Below are positions 1-11,993 of a stretch of DNA of 64,000 bases, in pieces. Within the stretch, counting starts at the first letter, position 1. The number at the start of each line of letters is the position of its first letter. The position numbers and the translations under genes are program-made. The stretch is from contig JAJTTP010000001.1 in NCBI GenBank assembly GCA_023313575.1, positions 5,580,001 to 5,644,000 of the forward strand. The letters run 5' to 3'. The DNA comes from Eutypella sp. D-1. Lineage: Eukaryota > Ascomycota > Sordariomycetes > Xylariales > Diatrypaceae. The notes under the pieces are model-generated. The model was not told where the DNA came from and did not search any database. It saw only the letters and a list, made by a program, of their open reading frames with translations.

Positions 1-3000
1 GGCGTGCTAATTTCCAAGACTATTATCATTGTCCTGCCGGCACGCTCCGGGCTCATTATAAGTAAGCTATTGTACAATAGGCTAAAAAGAATTGCCAAGA
101 CTTGCATGTGAAATTCATTCTAGCGGAGGACGAGGACACCACCACCACCACCGGTAACTTAACCTTTTGTACGCAGTAGGGGTAAGGGACGGGGAAATGC
201 AGGTCAGAAATGCCCATTGGTTCCTGCATCCCCTTCCTTCCAGGTTTTGTACTGGGGACGATGTAACACTATGTAAGTAAACTACGACAACGGAAGCCTT
301 ATTAGAACGAAATGTCGTTCACATCAGAACCCCCTCCCCACAAGACGTTGCAGATTGTCAAAGCCTGACTGTGCTTGCGCTCCAGTGTGTAGTAGCGGTA
401 AGAACAAACAAATCCCAGGCGGAGGAGCGGAAATGGAGACCGGATGACAAGCAAGGTCTTGGATGATGAAGATGAGCTAGTAGTAAGAAAAAAGCCATCA
501 GTTGACGATATCTGATATTGTTTTAGGCCCATCGAGACCACCCGAAACCTCTTCTTCTTCTTTTTTCTTTACATGGGGGTGTTGTGGGAACCCCACATAT
601 CCCCTCAGATCCCCATACCCTCCCCGAGATCAGGCAGGTGTTGAAGTTAAAGCTGTCTTTATTAAATAATTAGTAGTGTACCGAATTATACGCTTACGCA
701 CGAGAAAATTCATGCCCGAGAAGCTTGGGGAACTGGTGCTATATGTATGCCGACATCGGGAATCTTGGCAACCCAGCGGCCAGCGGACAAGCGGCGTTTG
801 TCTCCGTATTGCCCTGGGCTTGCCTGGGTAGGTATACAGGTATGTATCGTAGAGTTACTCTAGATATCGTGGTTTCAAACTTTGTAAAGAAAATTTCTTT
901 CGGTTTTCTTTTGTCGTGGAGACTTGCTCGTACATTTTTTCCTCTTTTGGTAAACAGAAACTGGAGAAGAAACTTTTGCGGGGATCGTCAAGAGCCTTTT
1001 CTCCAAACGTGGCAAAAGTCGTGGCCCTTGAAGGTTTCCCTCGAAGCACTTGCATACGATCGAGCGCTAAGGTTTCTTGGCCGTTGTAAAAGAAGAGGAA
1101 AAACTGACTGATCGACCCAAGCTTTGCCTACTTTGCTCTGCAAGATTGTCAGGTACACTTGGACTGTGGGTGTCGTGTGTGTAAATACCATCACGCTCTG
1201 CGTCACACACGCCCTACAGCTTGTCAAATGCCAAAAATGCCAAAAATGCCATTCCGCGCCCTGGACGCTCTGTGCGCCCTGTAGCATGTCTGGCTACGTA
1301 TTAATCAGCCACTGACATGTCTGGCTGCGTATTATCTGCTGAGTAATAACCTGCTCGATTAGCGTACGACTCATCGTTGAATATATCGTAGTGAGCTAGT
1401 ATCTAGTTAGCGATTAAATAGTATCGTCATGTTGTTCGCAGGGCGTCGAATTGGGAGTGTGTGTGTGCCTGGTGTGTGTGGTGTGTAATTCTGATACTCC
1501 TAATGCCTAGTCTCGATATCGCCATTCTGGCAGCGTAGTATATCCCAATACTAGCTCTAGCAGGCAAGCTAGTAGCAACTAAACCTGACAGCCTGCCCAG
1601 ACAACGTACATGCAAGCCACACATGGTGCATTCTTCTAGGCTGACGAATCGCACGAGCAACCCGCGGAGCCCCAATCAGGACAAAATATACGAAGCCCCA
1701 TGGAATCCCGAGCCTTTGCCGTCTCCATTATGCCTCGTCGCGAAGACAGGGCAACAACCCCATACCGGGAAACGGGACGATGAAACCCAGCTGGGTAATA
1801 CGTATGTATGTATGTGCCCAAATTGGGGGGGATCATGATCGGTGAGAAAGAAGGTCGTGGAGTGATATCACGACATTATAGGGTAATGTATTACTTCATG
1901 AGAAATCCTGGGGATCGGCAGCAATACCTCTTTCCTATCAAGCTACCTAGCAGCCCAACCGCCTGGCAACCTTCAATTATTAGTTACGCCCTGCGGTTGG
2001 TGGTTGCCACTACGTACGAGTCCGTTCCGATCTCACCGTGACTTGGCAACCAAGGCAACTCAGATCCTTGGAAGCTAGCGGGGAAAAGAAAAAGGTCGGA
2101 ATTAATTATTAGTCAACTCCCAAACCTTATAGAGATTTCTAAAGCCGACAACGGCTTGTAGAGCGGGCGGATGCTCCCCCATCCCTGCCTGATACATACG
2201 CTTGGCACCCCTGACGTTCTCCCCCCTCCCCTTTTAGCTTCTCGGGAAGGCTAAAGAGAGAGAGGGTTTTGGAAGGTTAAAAAAAAAATGTTCGGCCAGG
2301 TTCCCACGGGATCTCTGCATGACTGGCCCAGCTTCTACCAGCTAGGTTGACTAGTTGATCATCACATCCAGGACTAGCCAAACTAAGGAGTACCGAAAAG
2401 GCGCGCGCCGCCCTTCTGGCCCAGTCCTGCTCCACCACACCTCTTCTGTGTGTGTACATAGTAGTAAGTAAGGTCGTGACAAGTCCTATGCCTTTGACTA
2501 ATAATAACCCACATGGGATTGCGAAAGCTGCCTTTGCCGGTAAGTGCTGGTGAGGCCTGACGGGGACCCCAACATGGGAAATTGTGCCTCGCCTTTGGCC
2601 CCTCAGGATGGCACGATGTAAGAGTAACTAGCTAGGTACGTAGAATGTCTTGGGGAGGGAATCTTCCGGACCGATGCGCCCTTCGACCGGCTCCTGGGAA
2701 TGGTAAGGTAGAAAAAAAATATAGGAACACACAAAGAGAGAGAGAGAGAGAGAGAGAGACAAAAGGAGAGACCCAGCGCTTGCAAATATCTGATCACGCC
2801 TAGCACCGGCTACCAAGGATATCTCCGGCCGCAGGGCGCTTTTTCGCTTACAACTCCGGGTGGATGTTCTACCCGCTTTTGCGTCACGATAGTTTAGAGT
2901 TGTAAGTCTAAGTTTAGTCAGTTAGTTGTGCAATCGTGTTTCTCCTGGCAGGGCGACCCACGACATCTGCCTACTACGGAGTACCTCCCGTACCTCGTGG

Positions 3001-3663
3001 GTGGCCGAAATTTTTTCCCTTTGGGTTACTGAAGGAATGACTCCATTATTCTGCTCATCCTCTCCCCAACCGACCCCTGATCAAGGTCAAAGTATATCAG
3101 GCCAGAGGAACCCCCCTCCATGGTATGATTATCGTGATCACTTGAGTTCGGTTTGCGAGATCTTACTCCGTATGCAACATTCCCACAGCTACCCGCCACC
3201 CTACCGTAGATCAGTTACCCGACTATATTATTCCGTTACATAAAAGACTACCACCCTCAAGGGTCCCACTGCTTCCTGGTCCTGGTCATCCTATATATCT
3301 ATATCTACATATCTCGGATAGCCCAACCGACCAGTCAAGTCAGCTAAAAGATTCCTCAAGCATAAATTTCCTTGTGGGCCTTTTATACGATTTCAGACTG
3401 CGTGGGAAAATCGTGATTAAAGCGGTTTCCCAAGGGCTTTCGGACCGGACCCGCACATAGTGTCCCAGAAGACGGGAAAGCCCTTGCCCTATTATAGGAG
3501 AGCGGCAAACACGACCACAGCAAATAGTTGAATTTTTGGCATCCCAACACAAACGCTGCCATTGAGTGGAGATCATCACGAAAGAACCGGCTCTATAGAG
3601 AGAGAGCAAAAGAGAGATAACGGGCCAACGTACAGAGAAGGAAAACAGCAACAACCAGGCGGC
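1..3663. other. Intergenic, no supported gene
   Basis: Both strands carry only short open frames with no recognisable domain. Visible structure is limited to a GA microsatellite near 2734-2759, a short imperfect tandem duplication near 1287-1340 (two copies of a unit starting CATGTCTGGCT), and TACGGAGTA motifs at 2975 and 3164. The last few hundred bases are presumably promoter and leader of the arrestin-like gene. Confidence 0.6.
2734..2759. repeat. (GA)n microsatellite
   Basis: About 13 uninterrupted AG dinucleotides lie in intergenic DNA. The repeat is read directly from the sequence. Confidence 0.9.
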
Positions 3664-5379
3664 ATGTCGTCCATCTCAGGGCACAGCGCGGCCGGGTCGA
3701 ATCGGTCGGCGAGCGGGTACGCGCGCAGGCTCATGACGTCGGCGGGGGCGGTGGCGGGGCAAGGGGGCGCGGCGGCGAAGGCGACGATGGAAATCCACAT
3801 CGACAAGCACTTCCGGTCGAAGGTGTACACGTCGGGGACGGCGGTGCGGGGGCGGGTGACGGTGCGGGCGCCGCCGCGCGACGACGTGCGGTTCGACGCC
3901 GTGCAGATCCTGCTGCTGGGCACGACGCGGACCCGCAGCGACGGCGTCAACATCCCTAAGGCCACCTCGCATACCTTCCTGCGCCTGTGCATGCCTGTCC
4001 CCGAGTCCCAGTACCCGGTCCCCCGCGTCTTCGAGGCCGGCCGCTCCTACGACGTGCCCTTCAACTTCGTCGTGCCCCACAACCTCACCCTCAACGCCTG
4101 TAAACACACTGTAGCCAACGATGCCGTCCGCGACTGCCACACCCTCCCGCCGCCGACTGTCGGCGCCTGGGACCGCGATGACCTGGCCCCCGACATGTCG
4201 CGCGTCGAGTACGCCATCAAGGCGCGCGTGCTGCGCGACGACGACAGCGTCGCCGCTGCCGCTGGCAGTTCCAACTACCACCACCACAACGACAAGCTCC
4301 TCGAAGCCAGCCAGGAGATCAAAGTGCTGCCGACGTACCCAGAGGCCCCGCCGCTCAGCGTGACGTGGTACGACAGGCTGTACACGATGTCGAAGAGCAA
4401 GACGCTGCGGCGGACGATCCTGTCGCCGAAGCTGGGCAAGGTGACCGTGTCGGCGGCGCAGCCGTGCGCCGCGATGCTGAGCCCCGACGGGCACAGGTCG
4501 GCGGGGACGACGGCGGAGCTGGACGTGAACTTCGAGCCGGCAGCGACGTCGGGCGGCGCAAGCGCCGCGCCGCCCCGCGTGACTGCCGTCACGGCCAAAG
4601 TCACGGCCGTCACCTACTACAGCGCCAGCGGCGTCCGGATCCTGCCCAACCTCGGCGACTGGGACCGCAGCTATGGCTTCGAGGGCAGCGGCTCCTATTC
4701 GACGACGGTGTCGCTCCCCGTGCCGCCTGAGATGCCGCAGATCGCGTGGACGCGGAGGCGACCGGCAGCGATGCTGCGCGCGGACTCGGGCTACGGAACC
4801 GGCGGCGAGGGGCCCTCGGATTCGGAGCAGGCGCAGACGCAGACAGAGCACGCGGGAAGAGAAGACAGCCGATCGGCGGCAGCCACCACCAGCGCCACCA
4901 CGACGAGCGGCCGGACGAAGACCAAGACGAAGGACAAGACCGCCGCCGCCGACCCTCCGGCCCCCTACACGGGGACGCTACAGATCCCGATCCACCTACC
5001 GACGGAGAAGAAGACGTTCCTGCCGACGTTCCACTCGTGCATCACCTCGCGGGTGTACGTGCTGAACCTGACGGTGTCGCTGTCGTGCGGCGGCACAGCC
5101 AGCAGCCTAGCGCTGGCGGTCCCGCTACAGGTCGGCGTCCTCGAGCCCTCCTCTGCTATCAGCACCTCCTCTGCCGCCAGCCGCGCCGCCGACTACGAAC
5201 CCCTGCTACCACCGAGTTTCGAGGCCGACTTCGAGGCCGACGCTGATGCCGACCAACACCTGCGGCCGCGTGTCTTCGCTGCGCCCCCCGATGGCGGCGG
5301 CGGCGCCGCTCTGCCTGGCTACGCGGACCTCGTGGCTTCCTCGGCCGCGCCGTACGGACGGCAGGTAGCCGCCTATTAA
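3664..5379 (+). CDS. Arrestin-like domain protein
   Basis: Single-exon gene of 571 aa, starting at the first ATG of a frame that stays open about 100 bases further upstream without another ATG. After about 40 Ser/Gly/Ala-rich residues, the segment from MEIHIDKHF onward has the beta-sandwich pattern of fungal arrestin-like proteins: hydrophobic strands around VRGRVTV and VQILLLGT, then the VPFNFVVPH stretch. A second half (about residues 230-500) contains the arrestin-C-like strands, interrupted by a low-complexity insert rich in Ala, Thr, Ser and Lys near residues 385-430. The C-terminus carries an ALPGYADL segment. Arrestin-related fungal proteins usually act as adaptors that bring ubiquitin ligase to membrane cargo; that role here is inferred from family only. 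No clear PPxY motif was seen. Coding sequence is strongly GC-rich, and long open frames on the other strand are a by-product of that. Confidence 0.8.
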   Translation: MSSISGHSAAGSNRSASGYARRLMTSAGAVAGQGGAAAKATMEIHIDKHFRSKVYTSGTAVRGRVTVRAPPRDDVRFDAVQILLLGTTRTRSDGVNIPKATSHTFLRLCMPVPESQYPVPRVFEAGRSYDVPFNFVVPHNLTLNACKHTVANDAVRDCHTLPPPTVGAWDRDDLAPDMSRVEYAIKARVLRDDDSVAAAAGSSNYHHHNDKLLEASQEIKVLPTYPEAPPLSVTWYDRLYTMSKSKTLRRTILSPKLGKVTVSAAQPCAAMLSPDGHRSAGTTAELDVNFEPAATSGGASAAPPRVTAVTAKVTAVTYYSASGVRILPNLGDWDRSYGFEGSGSYSTTVSLPVPPEMPQIAWTRRRPAAMLRADSGYGTGGEGPSDSEQAQTQTEHAGREDSRSAAATTSATTTSGRTKTKTKDKTAAADPPAPYTGTLQIPIHLPTEKKTFLPTFHSCITSRVYVLNLTVSLSCGGTASSLALAVPLQVGVLEPSSAISTSSAASRAADYEPLLPPSFEADFEADADADQHLRPRVFAAPPDGGGGAALPGYADLVASSAAPYGRQVAAY

Positions 5380-7199
5380 TTACGAGAGGAAGTTCGGATT
5401 GGGAGAGGATGAAGATGCGATGAGACGGCACCCCCCTTTTTCTTTTCCCGGACGACCAACCGAATAGTTATAGAACGACTACGAGACCATGATACCCCCC
5501 CGTTCCATTATTTTGACGGGTCAAACAGCGTTTCTGGCCTTTTTCTTTTTCTTTTCTCATGATGGCATGCATGTCTATTAACTACCTCTTTATTATTCGC
5601 TCGCTCATCGGAGTATTATCCGTCTTTTCGGACTTACTTACGCACGGCGTTTCTTTGTCGGGAAATGGGTGGTGTGGTATCTTTTGGTTTTTCTCCCTTA
5701 AGTTGCAAAAGGCATAATAAGGATCAACGCTTTTTGGCTTGGGTCTGGGGGTTTTCAAATAACCTGCTCGAGGAGGAAAAGGGGGTTATATGAATGAATA
5801 TTATGCGGTCACGATCGGAAGCGGTATATCTCTACGCTTCATACTTTTTCGCTGTTTCTTTTTCACACTTTCTCGGCGAGGGCCATGGTCATAGGCAGCT
5901 TGTATCTACCTCCCCTCTTTTTTACACGTACATAATCTCCCGTAATGTTAATAAGACCAGTCCATAGAAGTTAAATGCCGATTAAGTGGTCGAGTTAATT
6001 AGTTCTATAATAAAGGGTCACAAATAGCCCAGGCGTTTTTGATGCCACTTCTTAATTATCAGAGATCGTGAGCGGTAACTAGTGGCGTTATACCACGCTC
6101 TGTCCAAGGGAAAGGATTTGACGGGCCGTCTAAAGGTCCTTATAGTGGCATGGAAGTTCCGCTCAATAACTTTATTAAGTATGGCAGGAAAAACGAAATC
6201 AGGGTCACGATATGATTAAATCCTCTAACTATTGCCGAAGGCTCGGTCCAGTCTGGGTAATCAACCTGGCCCCTCCGCTATTCAACCTCTCTCTGTTTAT
6301 TCGACTCATCTCTCGCCAGCTAGCCGAGCCATACCGAGTATAAAAAGGCCTACATCCGGTATCCATCAGCAGTAAGTATGTATCTCCTCCCTAAATCTAT
6401 TCCAGCCCCTCGCTTTCGAATCTGGATCGCATTAGCCAGATGATATTTCCACTAATTATATATACTTGTGCTGCCTCCCGGTCTGCGTAACTGCACAAGG
6501 GTAATAAGAACACAGCTGTTTGCTTCTCCCAAACATACAGACCATACTCAATGAAAGGTTGGACGAGAAGCTCACTGCTTCTTGTCGAGGTTTTAGGTCT
6601 ATCACTGATCTAGGTAGGTATGCATGAACTCCACCGCGGCCGTTATATTTTCCGCCACTGAAAGAACGACCCCCTTTTTTATGTATCACGCCCGCCGGTC
6701 CCATTGAGGATTGCGGTCCATTGGCTAGAACCTCAAGCCTGCTCCCCCCCCCCCCCAGTTTGTACAGGTAAGCAATACTATGATCCACTGAGCCGCTGCG
6801 TATAGGGAGTATAAGTTCATTTTTGAGCGAAAAATCCTTCGAAAGAGTGGCTATCTATCTTACCTGGGTTACTGGGTATCCATATAATATATATGCCCCC
6901 CTGCGAGCGAGAGCAGCGGAATAAGGTAGGACCGCTTCATTCTTTACAAGGGCTCTGGATGTCAGCGCTAGTTACGTTTCAGACTATAGCAGATATATAA
7001 ATCTCAAGAGGGGGGAAGGAAGCTAGGTGGTTATACTGAACACAGTTCAAGAGTTACAAATGCAACGCTGAGGTGGTTTGCAATCACATATATAGTTGGA
7101 CGATTTCTCGAATTGGAGGGCGCTTCTTCCTGAAGGCGCCTAGAGTAGGGATCAAACTAATTAATTAAGCCTTCCCTACAAAAACCTACCAACAAAGAA
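5380..7199. other. Intergenic, no supported gene
   Basis: The stretch holds T-rich sequence just after the arrestin-like gene (probably its 3' UTR), a 13-base C run at 6744-6756, and no open frame with recognisable protein features on either strand. Confidence 0.6.
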
Positions 7200-7247
7200 C
7201 CCCCCCCCCCCCCCCCCCCCCCCCGCCCCAAAAAAAAAAAAAAAAAA
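7200..7247. repeat. Poly-C then poly-A tract abutting a start codon
   Basis: There are 25 consecutive C (7200-7224), one G, four C and then 18 consecutive A. The last A is the A of the ATG of the next gene. This is low-complexity leader DNA; exact run lengths may contain assembly error. Confidence 0.9.
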
Positions 7248-8845
7248 TGGCGGGCCTCAAGACCATCGTGGCGCTCGCGGTGGTCTTCCTGGCCGCGGCG
7301 CTGTACCAGCTGCAGGTGCCGCGCTTCATCTCCCTAGGCTACGGATTATTCCAGACCCTAGAGCCCTTGAGCTCGTTCCCGTACACATGCCGGCGCCTCG
7401 AGGACGAGAGGCTGCGGGCTTGCGAGGACATGTGGCTGTCGGAGCGGTCGCGGCGGATCTTCCTCGCCTGCTCTGATCCGCTCGCGAAGAGGCAGTGGTG
7501 TCCTAAGTACGTGCACAATCTCCCCTACAAAAGTTTGATCTGATTATCCTTCCTCCCTGGACTGTGAGCTGAGTGGGGGGGGGGGGTGAGAAACTGCGCA
7601 TGCTTCACTTGTGCGTAGTCGATGGGCACCCAAGCACAGCTGACACGGAGGACAGCGCGGCGAGGTTCAACGCGTCGGGGCGCAGCCTGCAGGACGGGAT
7701 CGTAGCACTGGACATCGACGTAGCAGAGGGCTCATCGTTCCGGACGCGGACGCTCGGGATCCGGGGGTTCGGTCGGGACAACAACGAGAAAAACAAGAAC
7801 ATGCTGCACGTGAACGGGTTCGGGGCACACGACGACGCCAACGGCGACGTGCGGATCTGGGTGACGAACGTGAAGCCGTCGGTGGACGCGGAGACGGGCG
7901 CGTTCCTGGATAACGCCCGCGTCGGCGCTAATACCACCGTCGAGCTGCTCCGCCTGTCCGCCGGTGTCGACGACGAGCTCGAGCACGTCTTCACTTTTCA
8001 CCATCCCCTGATTTCCACCGTTAACCGCGTCGCGCCCGTCATCAACGGGGATAAGAACGATTTCTGGGTCACCAACGACCACGGACAGGCGAAGACAGGT
8101 CTGGTACGTATATGGTCCCTCACCTCACCTCACCTAATCAGGGCATCAGCTGCATATATGTAGTGAATGCGATGTGTAGTCACACCAAGGAGGAACAGCG
8201 CCCACTAACGCACGCCGATGTCATCTACCTAGAAATACGAGCTCAGCCCCCTCCTCGGGACGGGGGACGTGACGATGTGCCGGACGCGGGCGTGCTGGAA
8301 AGTGGCGACGGGACTGCGGTACCCGAACGGGTTGGTGAAGGGGGCGGACGGGCTGGTGTACGTGCCGAGCTCGTCGACGGGGGTGATCGAGGCGTTCGAG
8401 CACGTGCCGCGACAGGGGTTCCGGAGCGTGGCGCGCATCGAGACGGGCTACGCTGTGGATAACCTGTCGGTGGACAAGCGGGGTGACCTCTACGCCGCCG
8501 TCATCCCCCAAGCCCTCCGCATGCTCGACGGCTTCGACGACCCGCTTAATGCCCGCCCGCCCGCCGCTGCGCTGCGCATCACGAGGGATCCTCCGGGTCC
8601 GGACGGCGCTGCGCCCACGTATACGGTGAAGAAGATCATTGAGGATATGCACGGCGAGGTCATCTCGGGCGCCACGACTGTCATTCATGATGCTGAGACG
8701 GGGAGGCTGTTCTTCAGCGGTAAGTGGTCTACCGGATGCCATGTCTGAATACTTAAGATGCCAGAATAGAAAAGCTGACTTGAGAATAGGGGCGTATAAG
8801 CCGGTGGCGGTTTGCGAGCCAAAGTTGAGTCAAACAGTCAATTGA
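7247..8845 (+). CDS. Serum paraoxonase/arylesterase-type beta-propeller protein
   Basis: Four-exon model: 7247-7506, 7635-8103, 8233-8719, 8790-8845, giving 423 aa. Donors are GTACGT, GTACGT and GTAAGT; all acceptors end in AG. The first acceptor is the least certain: 7634 fits, and 7664 is an in-phase alternative. The N-terminus (VALAVVFLAAALYQL) is a membrane anchor or uncleaved signal. It is followed by a Cys-containing segment (SSFPYTCRRLEDERLRACEDMW) and repeated propeller-type strands such as GRSLQDGIVALDID, KNDFWVTNDH, LRYPNGLVKGADGLVYVPSS and GEVISGATTVIHD. The short last exon supplies the VCEP ending typical of the fungal family. Members are calcium-dependent lactonase or arylesterase-like enzymes; the substrate here is unknown. 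The FWVTNDH and YPNG segments sit where metal-binding residues occur in the family. Confidence 0.82.
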
Positions 8846-9599
8846 TAAATGCCATTTATTACCTAGGTATTAGTTGCCTCGATTCAGTTCAGAAATAGCG
8901 TCAATCGATAAATATAGCGGAATACATCACACCACACTTTGATATTCATCCATCTTGAATCAGGGTTTCCAGAGGGAACTTAAGCTACATGATGATCCCA
9001 GGTATATTATGAACATATATGAACAAAATGGGCCTCGTAATCAAGGGCCTTTTGATTTTTGCATTGTAATAATCCTTAGGTCTAGCCTTAGGTTGAGCTA
9101 CGGAGCAGAATTCGGTAGATGCTTGGTATGGACGAGAGAGTGATCTATCTTGTGTGATTTGTAAGTATATCAGGTCGAGTAGAACCTTCTGAAGGCGTTG
9201 GATGAAGTTGAACCTGGGAACTTGTACTGAGCGAACGGGAGCTCCAAACGGGGGGCACCGATAAGCCCCTCCAAGCTGTTGTTGATAAGCATCATGCCCC
9301 GCTAAAATTTCAACTCAACGCGGGTACTTCTGTAGTCATAGCTAACCGCAGCTAAACTTACCTAAGTACCTATCAGAGCTACCTCTGAGATACCTACATC
9401 TACATCTACATCTACATCTCACTAACGGACATATCTATGACCAATTCTGCACGGCGACAACTTCAAAACGAAGAAAGAACCCTATAATTACCATAAATAT
9501 CCCCTTCTTATACCTCGGATCGAACAGTCCCTCCCCCTCTCTCATTCCGCCATCCAGAAAGAGAGACTTAAGAATTGCGCAAGCACAAGACAAACCGCC
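8846..9599. other. Intergenic, no supported gene
   Basis: This interval lies between two same-strand genes. It contains a TACCTAGGTA palindrome at 8860-8869 and a short (CTACAT)n hexamer array near 9395-9420. It presumably includes the Rpc5 promoter. Confidence 0.6.
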
Positions 9600-11090
9600 A
9601 TGGAAGACGAACCTCACGACGCAGCGCCTCCGGCAACATCCTCAGCTCCAGCCCCAACTCCAGCAACACCCGCACCAGACACAGACCCCGACCCGATCGT
9701 AGCAACCTACACAGTCTACGCAAACCCAGCACCGCCCTCTTCACGTCAACTCCTAGTGCTGCAACAGCCCAACCGAAAACTCGCACGGGAGGGCCAGGAC
9801 GACGATGGCGGGGGGCTGGCGATCAGCGAGGTGCGGGTGAAGCCGCGGACGGGGATGCTAGAGGTAGACGTACCCGTGTCGCACGCGCACGCGGACTACG
9901 ACCGCGAGAAGGGCCAGCGCTGGGGCGCCGCGCTCCAGCGCTCCGTCGCGGCCAAGAACGGTGGGAGTCACGGGCTCGCGGGCGGTTTCGGCGTCGGCGT
10001 TTCTTCTTCTTCTGGCGGCGGTCGTGGGGGTGGTGCTGCTGGTGGTGGTGGTGGAAGGGGCGGTAGGCGCGGCGTCAATGGCGAGGACCTCGACATGGAC
10101 CTCGATTGGGGCGAGGCCGTGCGCCAGGATAAGGTCCTCCGCACCCAGACCCTCGGCGGGCAGTACCCGCTCGAGGAGAGCAGTAATTGCCGCTGGATGA
10201 TCGGTGTCTTTCAGGAGGGTGAGTTTCTGTTCTATTCTGTTGCCGAAAAAGATGCGCCCCTTTCTTTCCTCCCCTTTTTGGGTACAAATGGCTGACATGA
10301 TGGTTCCCCCCCTCTCCCAGACCAACTCCACTTAACGCCCGCAACATCCCTAATCCAGCTTCGGCCACAACTGCACCACCTAGACGCATACACAGAACAA
10401 GAGCGACTGTCGCGTCCCCGCGAAGCCGGTGGAGGCCCCACGACATCCACATCCGCAACCTCAGCCGCAAAAGACGGAGCAGCAGCAGCATCGGGGGGAG
10501 GAAGCGCACCATCCTCGGGGGCGGCCCCGCGCGCGATCACAATGACGATCAAATCCGCCTCCACGAACGAAGTGGCGCAGGAAACCATGACGGACCGCCT
10601 GCGCGCCGTGCAGACCGAGGCCTGGAGTCGCCTGCGCTACGAGAGCGATGCTAGCGATCGCGCCTGGGACGTCTTCGCTAATCATCTCATTTACAAAGGC
10701 GTCCCCGCTTCTGAGGATAAGGGCAAGGGCAAGGGGAAGGCGGAGGTAGGGGGGGCGGGTGCGGCAGGGGTAGGGGGAGGTGTAGGTGTAGGGATCGACG
10801 CCGCCCCGCATCTGCGCGGTCGCTGGTCCGAAACCGAGTACCTGCGCGCGGTCAGCGGACACGTGGACGACGGCCCCGTCGCTGGCGCGGGGGTTGTCGG
10901 TCTGCAGAAGGATGGGCCCCCCGCTGGTGGTTCGAAGGGTAAAGGGAAGGCCGCTGCGACAACAACAACAACGGCATCAGCACCGGCGGCAACAACACCG
11001 GCCGCGACGGGGGCCAGGCGGACAGCGGGAGCAGCTGGGGGTAAGGGCAAATCGGTCGCTTTCAAGGGTACCGCTATGGAAATTGATTGA
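9600..11090 (+). CDS. RPC37: DNA-directed RNA polymerase III subunit Rpc5 (Rpc37-like)
   Basis: Two exons, 9600-10218 and 10321-11090, joined in phase (donor GTGAGT, acceptor CCCAG) to give 462 aa. After a Pro/Ala-rich start, the conserved Sin-like/Rpc5 core appears: DPIVATYTVYANP, LLVLQQPNRKL, VRVKPRTGMLEVDVPVSHAHADYDREKGQRWG, then QTLGGQYP and WMIGVFQEDQLHLTPATSLIQLRPQLHHLDA across the splice junction. A glycine-rich low-complexity insert lies near residues 135-160. The C-terminal third is Gly/Ala/Lys-rich and probably disordered. Rpc5 is a subunit of the nuclear Pol III complex that makes tRNA and 5S rRNA and, with Rpc53, helps initiation and termination. It converges on the Pat1 gene about 0.9 kb away. 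Confidence 0.85.
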
Positions 11091-11993
11091 TTCATTGCCC
11101 AAGGGGGGGCGAGGGTATTTAAAACGTTAAGGTGTCATCATCCCCACAGATGTTCTGTTCTGTTCCGTCTCTCTCTAGAGCCGGGAGCCGGGCTACTACA
11201 TACATAACATTGCATGGTTATCTGGGCGTTATTGCATAGGTACATCACGAGATTTAGGGCCATTGAGGCACACTGCACAGGAGACGGGGAGCGAGCCGAA
11301 TGAAAACAAGAAAAAAAAGACATAAGACACTTCCCCAGCGAGAGCTTTTTTCTTCATGTTGGCTTTTTTTGGTGTTTTGCTAATAAAAATGTAATACAAC
11401 GTGTACATTTTCTGTACTTGTCCCCCCCCCCCCTCCTTTCTTTCCATCCATCCACCCATCCAGGTTTCATGCTTCTCTCCTCTCTCTCTGTGCAGCTACT
11501 CGTGGAATGGCTGGCTAACCTTCCTGCTAAAAAGTAATCCGAAGAAGGTGGCACACAGCACAGCGCTAGGTCAAGCCAAGGCCCCAAAGGTTTTTCCATC
11601 ATCCTCATCATCATCGTCGGTATAACTTGCTTTCCAGATGCCAAAAACACATGCCACACCATCCGACGCGGCCGAGCCGACATTCTTCTTCCCTTGATAA
11701 AGATCCTGCAAAACGGCGTTATGGATCGCCCTTTTTTTTTTTTCTCCTAGCTAAGACGTTCCCTGCCCCTTCTTGAAGTCCGTAGTGAGCAAGCAAGAGC
11801 GGATTTCCTTCCAAGACCTACACTTTGAAGCTCTTGCCGTCTGTATAGAGTATGGTAGCCTGTCCTCCAAAGTAGCTGTTACCTGGGGGGCGCTTATACT
11901 TTCGTCCCATGGCCAAACATATACTAACCACACGCACCATGCGTGGTTCGAATGTCGGTTCTTAAATATCAGATTTTTTTTGGTCATCTCACT
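11091..11993. other. Convergent intergenic region
   Basis: Shared 3' flank of Rpc5 (+) and Pat1 (-). It contains T-, A- and C-runs and pyrimidine tracts consistent with 3' UTR and polyadenylation sequence on both strands. No gene seen. Confidence 0.6.

Noticed and set aside
725..1111. 128-codon plus-strand frame near the left edge
   Set aside because: No domain or constrained-looking segments, and frames of similar length overlap on the other strand. Treated as chance.
3676..4851. 391-codon minus-strand open frame over the arrestin-like gene
   Set aside because: Arg/His/Gly/Ala-rich translation typical of the antisense of GC-rich coding DNA; the plus strand encodes a recognisable family.
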